Below, piece after piece: positions 1 to 12,183 of a stretch of 64,000 nt of DNA. This stretch comes from Mesocentrotus franciscanus. Lineage: Eukaryota; Echinodermata; Echinoidea; Camarodonta; Strongylocentrotidae. The stretch spans positions 24,592,761 to 24,656,760 of the forward strand of contig CP137679.1 of the NCBI GenBank assembly GCA_037976565.1. Reading direction: 5' to 3'. A model generated the notes under the pieces. It was given only the letters and a program-made list of their open reading frames with translations, was not told the origin of the DNA and did no database searches. The position numbers were made by a program, and so were the translations under genes. Every line of letters starts with the position of its first letter. Position 1 is the first letter of the stretch.

Positions 1-2551
1 ACTACTACTTACTTCGGATTTCAAAGTCTTCAAATACTTTATGGCTTTTATTTAAAGTACCTTCATGGCCTGTTTTTAAGTGATCTGTTTTGAAAATAGT
101 TTAGATTAGATTAAGAAAGGGAGTAAGTCTCTCCAGTACTGATGCGGACGAGTGTTATTGAAAAGATTGTGTGTTATTGAAAGGCTCGTTTCAGAAAGAA
201 CTTGCAAATTACAGCAGAACCATGATGGAATTTTGGTAAAGTATTGGTCCTGTGGTAAATTTTAAAGAATTTTCTAAGTCGAAAAAGCTACCAAGTGCCC
301 CCAAACAGAGTTTGTAAGTTATTTACAGAATAATGAACTTTTTTAGAGTGTATAGGCTATACGATAACGTTATGGTCAGCCGTCATGCATAAACATATAG
401 CACTAAGACACAAAATTATTTAAAAAAAAAATTAATGATATTTGTTTAGAATACAGGTGTCATCCTTTAACAGTACAGTCAAACCTGACTTAGTGGCCAC
501 CTCTCTACAAAGGCCACCTGTCTATAACGGCCATGTATTTTGTCTCCCTCGAGAATGAAATGTGTGCCTTGCCTGTACATGTATTTTACAACTTGCTAAG
601 AATATTTGAAGACGTGCATCACACATTCACATGATTGCTGGGGTTACATACATACATCTATGTTGACACCTAAATGACTTTCAGTTATGAACCGAGTACC
701 TCTCTGGAGTTTCCGTTTCAATAGCATAGTGCTAAAGATTATTGGTTCTACATCACAAAAGATAATGTAATATGAAAAATAGATTTAACTTAAAAGTCAG
801 ACTTTTATGCACATCACTAAATGAATTTGATAGATTTATAGAGACTGGTTAACAATAAGAATGATTGCAAGTCGTTGTCCTTTCTCTAATAAAATCCATG
901 TTTTGAATCTGTCGAAAAATATCGAATTTAGAGTAATAGTTTTACATCCACTTGCATTTCCATATAACAGTGTTGCCCGTAAAGTCGGAATAATATTTCT
1001 TTACCTCTTGTCATAAATGATTGCGACAATATGATTTATTTTTGATAGATGAAGTTAATTATCTTGCCAGAGCTTTATAGGTATATCTTATGACTCTTAA
1101 GATTGATCAATTAAGTTCCGAAAATATATAAACTAAATCTGTCAAGAATATAACATTATTGTCTCAATCTTTCGATGAAACATGTAAAGAAAAGTTATTC
1201 TAACTTCATGGGCTAGGTATATTTCTGACCCTATCTTTTTAGTGCGTGCTTAAGATAGTTGGATTAAAACTTTTTGGAATGTTTTTTTTATCTACAGTAG
1301 TTTTGTGAAATCTGCCACACAGTGACGACCAAATTCATTCTACCGTTATTCATATCTATTCATTCATTTATTTATTAATTAATTGTTTCATTATTTATTT
1401 ATTTGTTTATTTATTTATGTATTATCATCTATTTCTCTCTCTATACATTTTTTTGTATCTATTCACTCATATTGATTCCAGGCAAACAAAAAGACGTTTG
1501 GTTTGTCAAAAATAGATAGAAACTTTCTAGTGAAGGAGCTCTTTTCATAAATTGATGTTTAGATTATAAATATGAAGAAAACATAACGATGTAAACAATG
1601 TGTGTCAAATGTATACGTGGAAAGTTATTTGATTATACCAAAATTAGATTTGAAACGGATCAAATATATTATCAAAAACAATACTCTGCCATTTTAAGTG
1701 TTTAACTAGAATTATTTTTAATTGGCTTGAAATAAAAATTTGCAGATATCATCTATAAACTTTTTGTTGGTAAATTAATAACTTGATTATGACTCTCAAG
1801 AGCCCCTCGAAATCAACCGCCTCAGCTTTGTGAGGCTTATAGTTTTAGAAATTCTCCAGTTCAAGCATGGTTAAAGTGAAACAGAGTGAGACGTGATATT
1901 TCTTTATTAGTTTATTCGACATTGCATTGCTCTCCCCTAATCTTTTCTTAATGTTCCATCTTGAATTTCCTTCAAGAATCTAAAAGTCGACCTTAGCTAT
2001 ATATCACACTACAGTTTTAGCAAGTCTTGATGGTCAGTGCCAATTACATACAGAATTACAAAGACTTACCTCGTTAACGCGACGTTCATTTTTTTGAAGA
2101 CGGCGCCATCGAATAAAAAACGGTGTTCTTCTTTAATTTTTACAACAATAAATATTTATTTCTCTTCAAGACATCAACCTTCGAGATGTTTAAGTTTACG
2201 GAAGTTCTAACAGCCACATGGTCGAACATGAGAGGCTTCGATCTGTACCTGTTTAAATTCATCACACACCCTCGGGCGGTTGAAGCGCATTTTATAGATT
2301 TGTTTCGCCAACCTGCTAAAAAGGATATATACCACTGCGCCTTTGCGTGGGACACCAATGATAAAAGGACCACAATAATAGATAATCTATTGTCCGCGGA
2401 ACATCTCAGTTTGGCTTGGGTTTCTCTATAATGTATAGGGTATGTAGCCAAGGCCCCGATAAGATATCAAAGTTAACCATAATTTAAAGTGGCCCTTCCC
2501 AACTTTTTTCCCCATTTTGTTTTTTTTTATTGTTTTTTTTTCCCAATTGAT
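1..2551. other. No confident gene; intergenic or intronic DNA
   Basis: I see no coding region I can support. The stretch is AT-rich. A short piece at about 471-560 (AAACCTGACTTAGTGGCCACC, then a near-repeat of the GGCCACCT motif) resembles one end of a dispersed repeat, but no partner end was found. A TTTA-rich low-complexity tract lies at about 1360-1440. The small open frames at 2123-2451 exist on both strands and match nothing I know. Confidence 0.6.
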
Positions 2552-2660
2552 TTTGTGGAGGCGTCGTGGTTCATTCACTTGACTCTCAATCCACCAAGGG
2601 TTGATGGTTCGAATAGCAAACCCGGCACTAACGTCTTTGGCAAGTTTAATTCACATTAAT
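2552..2660 (+). mobile_element. tRNA-derived SINE fragment
   Basis: The stretch reads like a tRNA-derived SINE head. A tRNA-like 5' part (GGCGTCGTGGTTCATTCAC) is followed by a B-box-like GGTTCGAATAGC at about 2607. Next comes the SINE body motif CCGGCACTAACGTCTTTGGC. The same body motif occurs in reverse complement at about 14866-14896, in the SINE that was split by the LINE insertion, so this is a repeated family rather than a lone tRNA relic. The 3' half is missing or diverged. Confidence 0.6.
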
Positions 2661-4416
2661 TTGTAGTTTTCATGATAAGTTAACATTTCAGAACGAGCGG
2701 TAATGTATTTGATACTTTCGCGAAGTTATACTTTCTTGATCGTGAATATGGCCCACTGAGTGACTTGAACCGGAAATTTTGTCTCCGTTCATCGCCATGA
2801 TTTTTTAAAAGTAATTCTGTTCATGTATAGCTTTTTAAAAATAGTTTTTGATTTTTTGTAAGACATTTATTATATTCACGTTCTCGTTCTATATGCGCCT
2901 TTACTCTGAGGTGAAGTTCTATGAAATGTGCCCTTCGATATGTAACACTCAGTTTTGTTTGCTTATTTTCTTTCTTTCAAACAAGTTCTAGGAAAGGTAT
3001 ATCTATACAGGTATATAAATATCATTCCAATGTTAAAACTTATAAAACGTAAAATTCTAATCCAACGTGTTATTGGTCGAGTTTCAATAATGAGTTTTAG
3101 CAGGTGTACAAAGATTTGCGGATTATTGTTTAAGTCGATGCTATGGTGATCGGGCGTGTATTTAAGTTATGAACGGGGTCGAGCCGATCGGTCGCCGTCC
3201 CTCTCTTTCCCGCTCATGCTTTATTGATCTGTTTTAGGCCCTTTCATAATGGGATGATGGTCAGAGAAAAGGCACTCATCCCTTAAACCCAAATAGAAGC
3301 CCGACTATAGGGGTCTGAATAAGCCTTTCATCTCAATACTGGCTAAACACATTCCGATTCTTAGACTCCCTCGAATGACTTTCCTTTACTTACGCGTGTT
3401 CTTTCCTCTCGCTTGTGTGCCTTTTATGATGCGGCGTCCCTTACCCTTTCATGATGCGTCTCTGTTATCATGTTCTATAGCTATAATAAGACATGTTTTG
3501 GCCAACTGAATAGTCGGCTATTTTTATGACCTTTGATGCCTCCAAAGGGTCTTATCTTCGACAGTCATCTTAACTTCGAAAGGCACATTCTTAATGAAAT
3601 TATAATGCGCAGACGACTAGTGAAGGGGGAAGTAATTACGAGCAAAGACACACACATACAACTACGTATATGGTAACCATATGCTTGTATTTCTTTTGGA
3701 AATGTTTCGTTGAAAAAATATAGGTACATGTTTAAATGACAATTATAATTAGTGACAGTTATGTATTTTGTATTTTGGTCAGGTGGAATAATATTTTTCA
3801 TTATTTTATGCCTACATCTAATCAAAGTTTAAACGCTTCCTTTAAGGTTTTTATTTAACTTTTGAAATACGTATCACAATTACCTTCTTCTTGTTTATAT
3901 ATATATTTTTTTTGTTATGAATTTTCACCCATGTACATTTAGCATACCTATGTTTGTATATTATGATCTACTTATACTTAATGTTTTCTCTCTTTATTTC
4001 TTTAGCTCTCTCTTTAATTGTTTCTTTCTCTCTGCCTTTCTCTCTGCCCTCCCCCTCTCTCTCTCTTTCTTTCTGCCCCTTCTCTTTCCAACTCTGTCAA
4101 ATCTATAAGGCGAGTGAACAGGAAAAGCGTTCCCCATGCATTCTTTAAACACGTAAATGCACCTTATCATAAATCATTCAATTCATTTCAAGTCAATTCA
4201 TTTATTATTTTCCACTTGAAATAATATACATATAGCATAAATACAGAAAGTTCAGTATGTACATGAAATCACATAGCATAAGGTAAGATATCTTAAAGTA
4301 AAATTTATTTAAAAAAACGAAAAAGGAGCACCTGAAGAAAAGCTTATTCTAGCTTGTAAGCGTCAGGTGTCAAAAAGAAAAAGTTTCAAAAGAAACAAAT
4401 TAACCACGCAGACATT
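2661..4416. other. Unassigned AT-rich sequence
   Basis: No gene or complete repeat recognised. A CT-rich low-complexity tract lies at about 3988-4090. Short open frames here have no recognisable product. Confidence 0.6.
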
Positions 4417-4953
4417 TTAAAGGTACTGTGTCCCATTTGCAGGCCCAAAAAATGAAAAGGTTAAATTCCAACGGCATTTGACAGACAATACTAATTCAGA
4501 ACTTCCCTTGAAAAAAAGGGGCTTGAAAATGTCTTTAAGTGGGAAAATAACGACTATTAGTTGTCGAATCGACTTAGGCGCTATAGAGCCAGTAAGTAAT
4601 AGTCTGATTGTTCAGACCATTGTACCGAATGGTCATACGTTTTATGCTGCGCAAAGATTCAATCAGTTTAATTTTGGCCATTACAAGAAGTGGGTTATTG
4701 ATGTAGACAAAAGTAATGCTCATGTACAGCTCATCTAATGTATGTTATTACCAAAGATGAAAAAAGCCAGTCAGTCACTCAATAGTGTCTGACAGTGAAA
4801 TCTAGCAAGTAAACGGGTTTCCTTGCATAATTTGAATATTAGGACACTGCTAACGTTTAAATTTCACAGATAGGACATACATGACATATTTATAATTCCT
4901 GCAAAGTTCTACAGAATTTGATGTTGGCTGCAAAAGGGACATAGTATCTTTAA
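4417..4953 (+). mobile_element. TTAA-flanked MITE, family 1, copy 1
   Basis: This is a 537-bp non-autonomous DNA transposon, including its target duplication. Each end is TTAA followed inward by AGGTACTGTGTCCC (left) or its near-perfect complement GGGACATAGTATCT (right). The inverted repeat is about 24 bp and includes a TGCAG motif. TTAA target duplications are typical of the piggyBac and Kolobok superfamilies; the AGG start does not look like a standard piggyBac tip. A full second copy lies in inverted orientation at 49278-49808, and the pair defines the boundaries. The 86-codon open frame inside (4478-4738) is broken in the other copy and is unlikely to be a gene. Confidence 0.9.
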
Positions 4954-5130
4954 CAAAGTAATAATTATGACGCATGTATTAGACAACCCCGCCCCGCCCG
5001 TTCTCTCTGACATGAGAATACATATTTATTGGCCAATGGAACTATAACAAATGAAATTTACATCGGTTGTAAATAGTGTTAATATTTATGAAATCAATAT
5101 ATTGCATATAATATTTCACATAAATGATAT

Positions 5131-5880
5131 TATCAATTCAATTCAATTCAAATGAACATTTATTTTCTTCCATTCAATTTTACAACATATTTGACATCTG
5201 TTCAAACAATACAATTTATACGTAGGAACAAAGATATAATTTGAGAACTTGTATTACAAGGAAGAAGGCGCGAATCCCAGTAAGCATAGCTTGTAGTGGG
5301 TACGCCTGAATACACAAATACATAATATACATTATAAATAGAAGAAAGGAAGAAAGGGATAGGCAAGGAAGAGAAGAGGATAGAGAGCTTGGAGAAAGAG
5401 AAAAGAAGAGGACTGCAACATCGTAGCAATGGAGTGAGTGGCATGCATAAACAACATAATAGCATGATATAGGTGAAGGGTATGTTTTAACAAGTGTTTT
5501 TGATATGCATATATACAAACATGTATATATATATATTATATATATTTCGTTACAAGTACATACATTAATACAATATACACATTATATTCATATATGTTTT
5601 CATAATTATACACATGCATAAAACATATATATATACTGTCATACTGTATATCATCTTCTTTAAAGGAAAGTTAAGGAAACGATTCAGGGAACGAAAAGGC
5701 AATGGGGATATAAAAACAGGAAGCCATCGTGAAGGCCTGCTGAAGTGGTGATGGAATCAGGCGAGTGAATATTTGGGGAAAACAAGTTGGGAAGGGGCAT
5801 TATAACGAGCCATTGAGACGACGAAGATTAAAAAAGCCCTTTTGGAAAGGAGGCCTCTTCAACAAAATGGAGGAGGGGGT
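5131..5880 (-). mobile_element. LINE 3' end (untranslated tail), reversed
   Basis: On the minus strand this stretch ends in tandem TTGAA units (seen on plus as TCAATTCAATTCAATTCAAA at 5131-5150), preceded by GAAAATAAATG. Short tandem repeats right after the 3' UTR mark the 3' end of several LINE clades (L2, CR1, Daphne type). A pyrimidine-rich tract at about 5338-5410, read on the minus strand, resembles the one in the LINE 3' UTR at about 37545-37590. No coding part was recognised, so the upper boundary is approximate. Confidence 0.55.
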
Positions 5881-7147
5881 CATAAATCTGGGTGGAGTTA
5901 TAGGTTAATCCTATAAAAAGAGTGTAACATCCCCGTCGACGCAATTGTCCCCCGCCTTTCATTTCGTCTACCCCTTCCCCTTAATTCGGCGACTACTGTC
6001 TCGTCTGTGCCGCTTCAAAGAGGGAGGGGGGGGGGGCAAAATCAATAACTCGGTAGCGGTTCGTGGGATTACGTTTTAACACTTTAGTCTGTTTTTGTTT
6101 TCAAAATCCTTCTCTTAACCGTTGTGACTACGTGAGTCATTGAAATTGCCGCAAAACTGGCTTCACTGGGAAGCCGTTTTAAGTTGAAAGAATAAATTTA
6201 TTAGATAATTAATACCATGTTTCTAAACGCAACATTAAATATCAAACAAGTTGTAGAGTAAAAAAAAATCATTTAGGTCAGTCCCCCCAAACCCACCAAA
6301 TTTTTTAGAGTTCTATATATACGTTTTGATAAAAAACTAATCATTTTGCGAATTTGTGAAGAAAATATCATGCATAAAACATTTTGAGGTTGATTTATTA
6401 TTAGGCTCCACTGTATTTAGAAATATAAGTATACCATCCTTCCATGTCCAGTCAAAAATACATGGACTATGTACAGCCAATAGTCTGCCAGTTAAAATTT
6501 GATATAAAATAATAACCTTAACAATGTTGCACTTTTTTAAAAATCTAAAATGATCTTCCTAATGTAATCTTTTAAAAATGAATATTGTATATTATTTTGT
6601 CCTTCTCTGCAATGCAATCATTCTGACTGCCAATGAAACTGAATTTGAACTAATGTTGCCGTCGATTTTTTTTAAAAATCCAAACAAACCGGTCAATATC
6701 AAATGCAATATGAAAATAGATTAATCAAAACACAAACATGAAAAAATAAGAACGAACTCAAATCCAAGAATCTGTTGAAAAAACAGTAATAAATGAATGC
6801 ATAATTAAGAACGAAGCATTTAGGCCTATCATGGGGAAAACAGATTTCTTTCAGAAAACTACTTTGCAGATGCTGTATAGGGATCCTATATTGCACAAAC
6901 AACAATTTAAAAGAATTTAATCCTGGAGATAGGAGGATAGAACGGTATCATTATAAACCTTGATGGGGGAAAAGAATGTTAAGCCTATAATATGTTGACT
7001 TTGATTTCTGATCCCCTTGTAACAAGAGGGTTTCTCATATTCAAAGGGTATTATACCCGAGTGAGGAGACGCTCGAAAACAGGTAAACATGCCCATTATT
7101 CTTAAAAAAGTATTGGCATTTTTTGAAGGAGGGAGTATTTACTCCCA
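5881..7147. other. Unassigned sequence
   Basis: No gene recognised. It contains a poly-G run near 6024-6036 and otherwise AT-rich unique-looking DNA. Confidence 0.6.
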
Positions 7148-7427
7148 CAGCGGCATAACCAGGGGCTCTTTCAGTATAGGGCATAGGAGTCAAAACTTTT
7201 CTGCGGGCAAGAAAACACAAATGACTGTGAGGGAATGTAGCAATCAAGCGAGAGAGGCATACTGAACTACAATTTTTTTTAAAATATATACTAAATTAAA
7301 AGATCTTTGGCTATAACTTTTACTGAACACTTTTGCCCTTACAAATTATTCGTTTGGGGCACAATTGACACATGTAATTTGTGTGGGAAGCAATCCCCTG
7401 CTCCCCCTCCTCTTGGCTACGCCACTG
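7148..7427. mobile_element. MITE with CAG...GCGTAGCC-type ends, probable
   Basis: The left end CAGCGGCATAACCAGG and the right end TTGGCTACGCCACTG are inverted copies of the tip CAGNGGCGTAGCC seen at several other sites in this window (35021-35159, about 43983-44201). The outer 8 bp on the two sides (TACTCCCA, CTCCTCCA) match at only 5 of 8 positions, so a hAT-type duplication is possible but not shown here. Confidence 0.5.
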
Positions 7428-7677
7428 CTCCTCCATCTCCCTGGTCAGTCATTATTCTGATAGAATTTAGTTTGCACCCAATCTGAGTCGTTGCGAAACA
7501 AATTGAGGTTAAAAAAGTTATGACACGGACAAAAGTTGTATTTTTAGGTTTTCTGGGAAGAAAATGCTCTATCTATATAGTATAGATCGTAAAATTTATA
7601 AAAAATCAAATAAAAATCGAATAGAAATAAACATCGACGAGGTATTGTTCACAGTCTGCTTCCAAGTGCACACATAA

Positions 7678-8128
7678 CCACGCCCCTCTTTCTCTCACCC
7701 CTCTCTATGTTCTCTTCTTTCTTTCACCTTCTCCCTATATCATCTCTACTCGCTTTATTCTCTGCTCTCATTTTCCACACCCCTCTCTCTCTATCTTTCT
7801 TTCCTTTCCCCCTCTCTCCCTTACCCTCCCTCTCTCTCCCGTCACTCCACTCTCTCCGATCCTCCCTTCTAACCTTAATCTCTCTCTATCCTTGCCTTTT
7901 TCTTGCTATTGCTCGCAGTCCCTTGCTCATTCTCCCCTCTCTCTATCTCTCGCTCTCTCTCTCTCTCTCTCTGTCGCTATCCCCCTGTCTCTATTTCTGT
8001 CTCTATCTGTCTCCCTCTCCATCTTTCTCTCTCTCTCTCTCTCTCTCCTCTCTGTTCCCCCTCTCTCTCTATCGGAGTCTATCCATTCACACCATCTATC
8101 TTTCCTCTTTTCCCTCTCCCTGTTTTCC
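7678..8128. repeat. CT-rich low-complexity tract
   Basis: About 450 bases are almost purely C and T on the plus strand, with long CTCTCT runs at 7935-7970 and 8025-8070. The long open frames across it encode only Ser/Leu/Pro-rich low-complexity peptide and are by-products of composition. Confidence 0.85.
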
Positions 8129-8499
8129 CTCCGACTAAATCCACGCTGTCTTTATTTTTCACACAGTATATGCCTGTGTTCATCACTGTAAAGCAGACCC
8201 CCAATGTATTCATACACATATCATTTATTTGATCTTGCTTATTTGATGATTATTACCACATCTAATTACACATTCGACTATACAGCAATTTCCTATACAT
8301 TAATTGAATTTGAAAAAATTATTTACACGCACATCCAAGCAAAGTTGAAGACAACACCAAAGACGGAGCAATTTGAGATATAGGAAGCAGTGGTTAATTG
8401 CTGTACAGGACGACTGCTTCACCCATATAAATATAACTGTGTATCAGTTGATGGCTCGGTATTGTGGAATGCAGTACAATAAGAGATTCAACAACAGTC

Positions 8500-8793
8500 C
8501 AGGGGGGTGTTTCACAAAGACTAAGATCGACTTTAAGTTGGACTTAAGTATAACAGGCTGTTCATGCCACTGTTTGCTCTTACCATTTACTGGCATTTGT
8601 CTTTCAAGGGACGTACAAATCGTGGTCTCAAATCTACAGAGTTTACATTTTTGATAGTCCATTATTGAAGGAAAAAATATTATCTAAATATTATAATTTA
8701 GAGACCAATGGGGATAGCAACCAATGGCATGAATGGCCCGCCATACTTAAGTCCAACTTAAAGTCGATCTTAGTCTTTGTGAAACACCCCCCA
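8500..8793. mobile_element. CAGGGGG-ended MITE, copy 1
   Basis: The element is a long palindrome. The left arm CAGGGGGGTGTTTCACAAAG, running on through an AAGATCGACTTTAAGTTGG block, is mirrored by the right arm ending GTGAAACACCCCCC. Arms of about 60 bp surround a roughly 170-bp centre. Two other copies in the window (10590-10871 and 20698-20989) share both arms and the centre, including a GGCATGAA motif. CAGGG tips fit the hAT group, but no clear 8-bp target duplication was found at any copy. Confidence 0.8.
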
Positions 8794-9014
8794 GTCCTTT
8801 ATTTCTTCATACTGGCGAATGCATAGACCGCAAATTACAAAGTTTCAATTTATCAGCACCAACAACATAGTACATTTGTAAATGTTGTCTCTTTATTTCT
8901 CTCTGTTTTTTAAAATATTTGTATCTAATATACTAATTTGAACAGGGCCCTCTGGGAGAACAGTGCATGTCACCGAGGGGGCTACACTGTATAATTATAT
9001 AAGCTTTAGAAGAC

Positions 9015-9091
9015 TAATAATAATAATAATAATGATAATAATAATGATAATAATAATAATGATAATAATACTGATAATAATAATGATAATA

Positions 9092-9122
<31 letters not shown>

Positions 9123-9313
9123 TAATGATAATAATAATGATAATAATAATAATAATGATAATAATAATAATAATACTGATAATAATAATGAAAATGATAA
9201 TGATGATGATGATGATAATAATAATAATAATAATACTGATGATAATAGTAATGATGGTAATAATAATCATAATAATAGTAATAATAATGATAATAATGAT
9301 AATAATAATGTAA
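9015..9313. repeat. ATA/ATG compound microsatellite
   Basis: About 300 bp of AAT-type triplets are interrupted regularly by GAT (AATAATGATAATAATAATG). Triplet periodicity leaves all six frames open, which gives spurious Ile/Met-rich peptides on both strands. Confidence 0.95.
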
Positions 9314-9371
9314 ATGGCTTCATGTATCTCGAACAAGTCTCACAGCTCAGAATGTTCTGAAGGCTTTAGTA

Positions 9372-10010
9372 TTGTATTGTATTGTATTGTATTTATTTTC
9401 CGTCAATTTAAAAAACATCAACAAATATACATTTACAATCAGAAAGACACACTGATAAAAGGAAGACGGAGGGATGGCCCTACTCAGCGATGTTAGCATA
9501 ACAATGCTGTTTTACAGAGGGGTCCCTATAGACATAACAGACATGTAAATAGGAGTAAATGTACAGGAGTAAGGAAAACTTACAACAAGAATAAGAACTT
9601 ACAATAATGATAAGAGCAAATTGGAGTAAAACAAGAAGAAAAAAGAGAAATATTTACGATATATACAAGAGAAAAAGCTAAACAAGTAAATACAACAAGC
9701 AACAACAACAAAATTTAAAAAATTAAAAAATTATTAAAAAAAACAGCTACAAGAAGTCTGGAATAATATTGTTTAAATACATTTTGAATGTGTTAACAGT
9801 TTGAAGTAATTTTGTGGTATGAGGAAGAGCATTATATTGAATTGAGCTTCTATATTGGGTAGTTCGTCGACAATATTCAGTTCTAGAACAAAGTTACCGG
9901 AATTGCGGAGGGTATAAATATGAGAAGGGGGTTGAAAAATTTCATAGTATAGACATCGTTGATGTATTAATCAACTATACCATGCACTGAGAGGCTCCGG
10001 TTGAAATTTA
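9372..10010 (-). mobile_element. LINE 3' end with C-terminal coding remnant
   Basis: Read on the minus strand, a degraded reverse-transcriptase C-terminus runs down to a stop codon at 9747-9749. Its residues include YTLRNSGNF and, in a shifted frame, TQYRSSIQYNALP, then FKMYLNNIIPDF before the stop. This matches the usual conserved C-terminus of L2/CR1/Jockey-like LINEs (RT..YR.SI.Y....LP...FK..L). A 3' UTR of about 370 bases follows. It ends in GAAAATAAATACAATACAATACAATA, that is, tandem ATTGT units (plus 9372-9397). A frameshift and missing upstream domains show it is dead and 5'-truncated. Confidence 0.75.
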
Positions 10011-10395
10011 TAACTCTCTGTGGTGATTTGCATAGTACAGTTTTTTGAGGGGCGCAGCCCCGAAGCGAATTATCACTTTGCTTGTCACCGGAAAAATGAA
10101 AATATTGAAAATATAATATTTAACCACATATAAACAATTTTACAACGTATATACAATTGTCACTCAATCCGCGAGTAATGGTTTATCAGCTGCTATTAAC
10201 CTATGATATCCTAATAAAATGGATTTACAAATTCTAAATTTTGCTTTCCTTATATATACTTTTTATATTTATTATTCTAGAGGGCTATAATTATTTAGCT
10301 GGAGTCAGCTGGAGTATACCATGATACGCCTATAGATGGAGCTATTCACAACGTTATCATTGATTTATCAAGGGCGAATAAAACAAAATCATAAA

Positions 10396-10575
10396 CAATC
10401 GCAAAGCATTTCAAGAAACCAACCTTATGCAGTTTTCAGAAGCCTTTCTGTGTCACCTTTTGAAATGAGCGAACATTGCAGTTACATATTACATAATCCA
10501 GACAGGATTTCTATACACGTATATAGAGGGTATTCAAGTCGCTCTTGAGTTGATTTCTTGAAAGTCTTTGCGATC
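10396..10575. mobile_element. Inverted-repeat element FB-A, copy 1
   Basis: The left arm starts CAATCGCAAAGCATTTCAAG and the right arm reads GATTTCTTGAAAGTCTTTGCGATC, so the ends are inverted repeats of the motif GATYGCAAAGACTTTCRAGAAATCAA. The middle carries ACATTAC and ACATAATCC-like motifs shared with the copies at 15133-15269, 15456-15570 and 16012-16674. The element is about 180 bp, a MITE-sized palindrome with no coding capacity. No target duplication was resolved. Confidence 0.7.
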
Positions 10576-10589
10576 ATGTTATACTAGAA

Positions 10590-10871
10590 CAGGGGGAGTT
10601 TCACACAGACTAAGTTGGACTTAACTACGGCAGGTCATTCATGCCAGTGGTTGCTCCCACCATTGGTCTCTCAATTATGATCTTTAGATAATAGTTTTTC
10701 CTCTAATAATGAACTATCAAAAAGGGTCAATTCTGTAGATTTGTGACCACGATTTGTACGTCCCTTGAGAAACCAATGCCAGGAATGGTTAGAGGAACTA
10801 GTGGCATGAACGGCCTGCCATAGTTAAGTCCAACTTAAAGTCGATCTTAGTCTTTGTGAAACACCCCCCTG
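10590..10871. mobile_element. CAGGGGG-ended MITE, copy 2
   Basis: It starts CAGGGGGAGTTTCACACAG and ends GTGAAACACCCCCCTG. The left arm has lost the AAGATCGACTTT block seen in the other two copies. It lies only 14 bp to the right of the FB-A copy at 10396-10575. Confidence 0.8.
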
Positions 10872-10990
10872 ATGAAAGAGTTCAGAAACGCATTATTAAA
10901 CGGAAATCCAACATTCGTAATGAGTTAATTTGTATGAAAGCAGAATAATATGAGAACCAGAATGATGAAAATTTTATATAAATCTCTCAG

Positions 10991-11517
10991 AGGGGAAGTC
11001 CACCCTGATATTAAGTTGATTTTAATAAAAAATGAAAAATGAGAAAAACTAATTAATGAAACTTTGAGCAAAACTCCATTACAAATAGAAAAGTTATGAA
11101 CTTTTAAAGTTGTCATCAGTGAAACACCAATCGGCAACACTGTGACGTATCATGCGAGCTCCTTTCTAGTTTGCTCTATACAGAATATTTTATAAACTTA
11201 ATTTTTTCCATATTTATTTATGACGGAATAGATTTGTTTCTTACAGGGGTTGCATTAAAACATATTTGCAATAATTATATTTAGTGTGAATGTAGGAGTG
11301 AACATTTCCTTAAGAGAAAATATAGATTTTTGAATTTTCTGGTTCAGGGCAAATGGGAGGAAAGCTCACAAAATACGTCACAGAGTTGCCGATCGGTGTT
11401 TCACTGATGACAACTACAAAAATTCATAACTTTCCTATTTCATAACTTTCACTGACCTGTTTCTCTCTTTTTTCTGCTTCTATTAAAACCAACTTAATAT
11501 CAGGGTGGACTTCCCCT
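10991..11517. mobile_element. TTAA-type MITE, family 3
   Basis: The termini are inverted: AGGGGAAGTCCACCCTGATA on the left and TATCAGGGTGGACTTCCCCT on the right, with about 30 bp of inverted repeat continuing into an AAGTTG/CAACTT motif. The right end is followed by TTAA (11518-11521); the left neighbour is TCAG, a decayed TTAA. A second inner inverted pair (AAACACCAATCGGCAAC at about 11122 and GTTGCCGATCGGTGTTTC at about 11384) shows that most of the 527-bp element folds back on itself. No protein is encoded. Confidence 0.8.
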
Positions 11518-11521
11518 TTAA

Positions 11522-12109
11522 TTATACAGCATAAACAAAATATTGAATAGGACCTGATATTTCATATTACAGAATGGGGCCTATACACTTGCAATTTTGT
11601 TTTTATTAGAACTAGTCCATATGAAGCCGGCCAAACACGATTTATATGATAATTTTTATTTAAAAAATCACCTCTATACCATGTTAATTCAGGATGAATA
11701 AGAATAACTTTGGCTAAACTGAATAATCATATAAATTATGGCTATACCTGTATTTTTTACTGCATGCTTTTAGAGACGGTAGATTTGTTTTTTTTTCTTT
11801 TCTTTTTTAAATTTTCTTTTAGACTAAGATAGTATAAAACGATTCGTAGATGTGAGTACTGACTGATATTCGTATAATGATATCCATTTTATATAGCTTT
11901 CCTTTTGAGTAAGAGGAAAATTAAAATGACCGCCACATTTAAAAGGATAATCCACTCTTTCAAGTTGTCGGTCTTGTCAATCAAAACGAACGTCTCCTGA
12001 AAAAGAAGGAAAAAAAAAAAAACAGACGGTAAATTATAATAATGATAATAATTTTGTTTTCCCACTTATCAGCATCAATGTTGTTTTTCCTGACTAGAGG
12101 TCCATGCAA
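11522..12109. other. Unassigned AT-rich sequence
   Basis: No gene or repeat boundary recognised. An A-run lies at about 12010-12022. Confidence 0.6.
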
Positions 12110-12183
12110 TTATCATTACCCTAAAATCTGGCAAATTCCCATTGACACCTGTGTGGAGAGTGGCAATCGTGGATTAATGTCTT
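12110..12183 (-). mobile_element. SINE, distal part, split by the Tx1-like LINE
   Basis: On the minus strand this continues the SINE whose head is at 14846-14940. It contains the widespread SINE body words CCACTCTCCACACAGGTGTC and AATGGGAATTTGCC. Positions 12164-12183 form one copy of the LINE's target duplication, so removing the LINE rejoins the two SINE halves. Confidence 0.7.

Noticed and set aside
4478..4738. 86-codon open frame with some protein-like character
   Set aside because: It lies inside a MITE and the second copy (49278-49808) does not keep the frame.
7707..8232. Three overlapping Ser/Leu/Pro-rich open frames
   Set aside because: Composition of a CT-rich tract; no start context, no domain, frames overlap each other.
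8963..9336. Long Ile/Met-rich open frames on both strands
   Set aside because: They follow from an AAT/GAT triplet microsatellite, which leaves every frame open.
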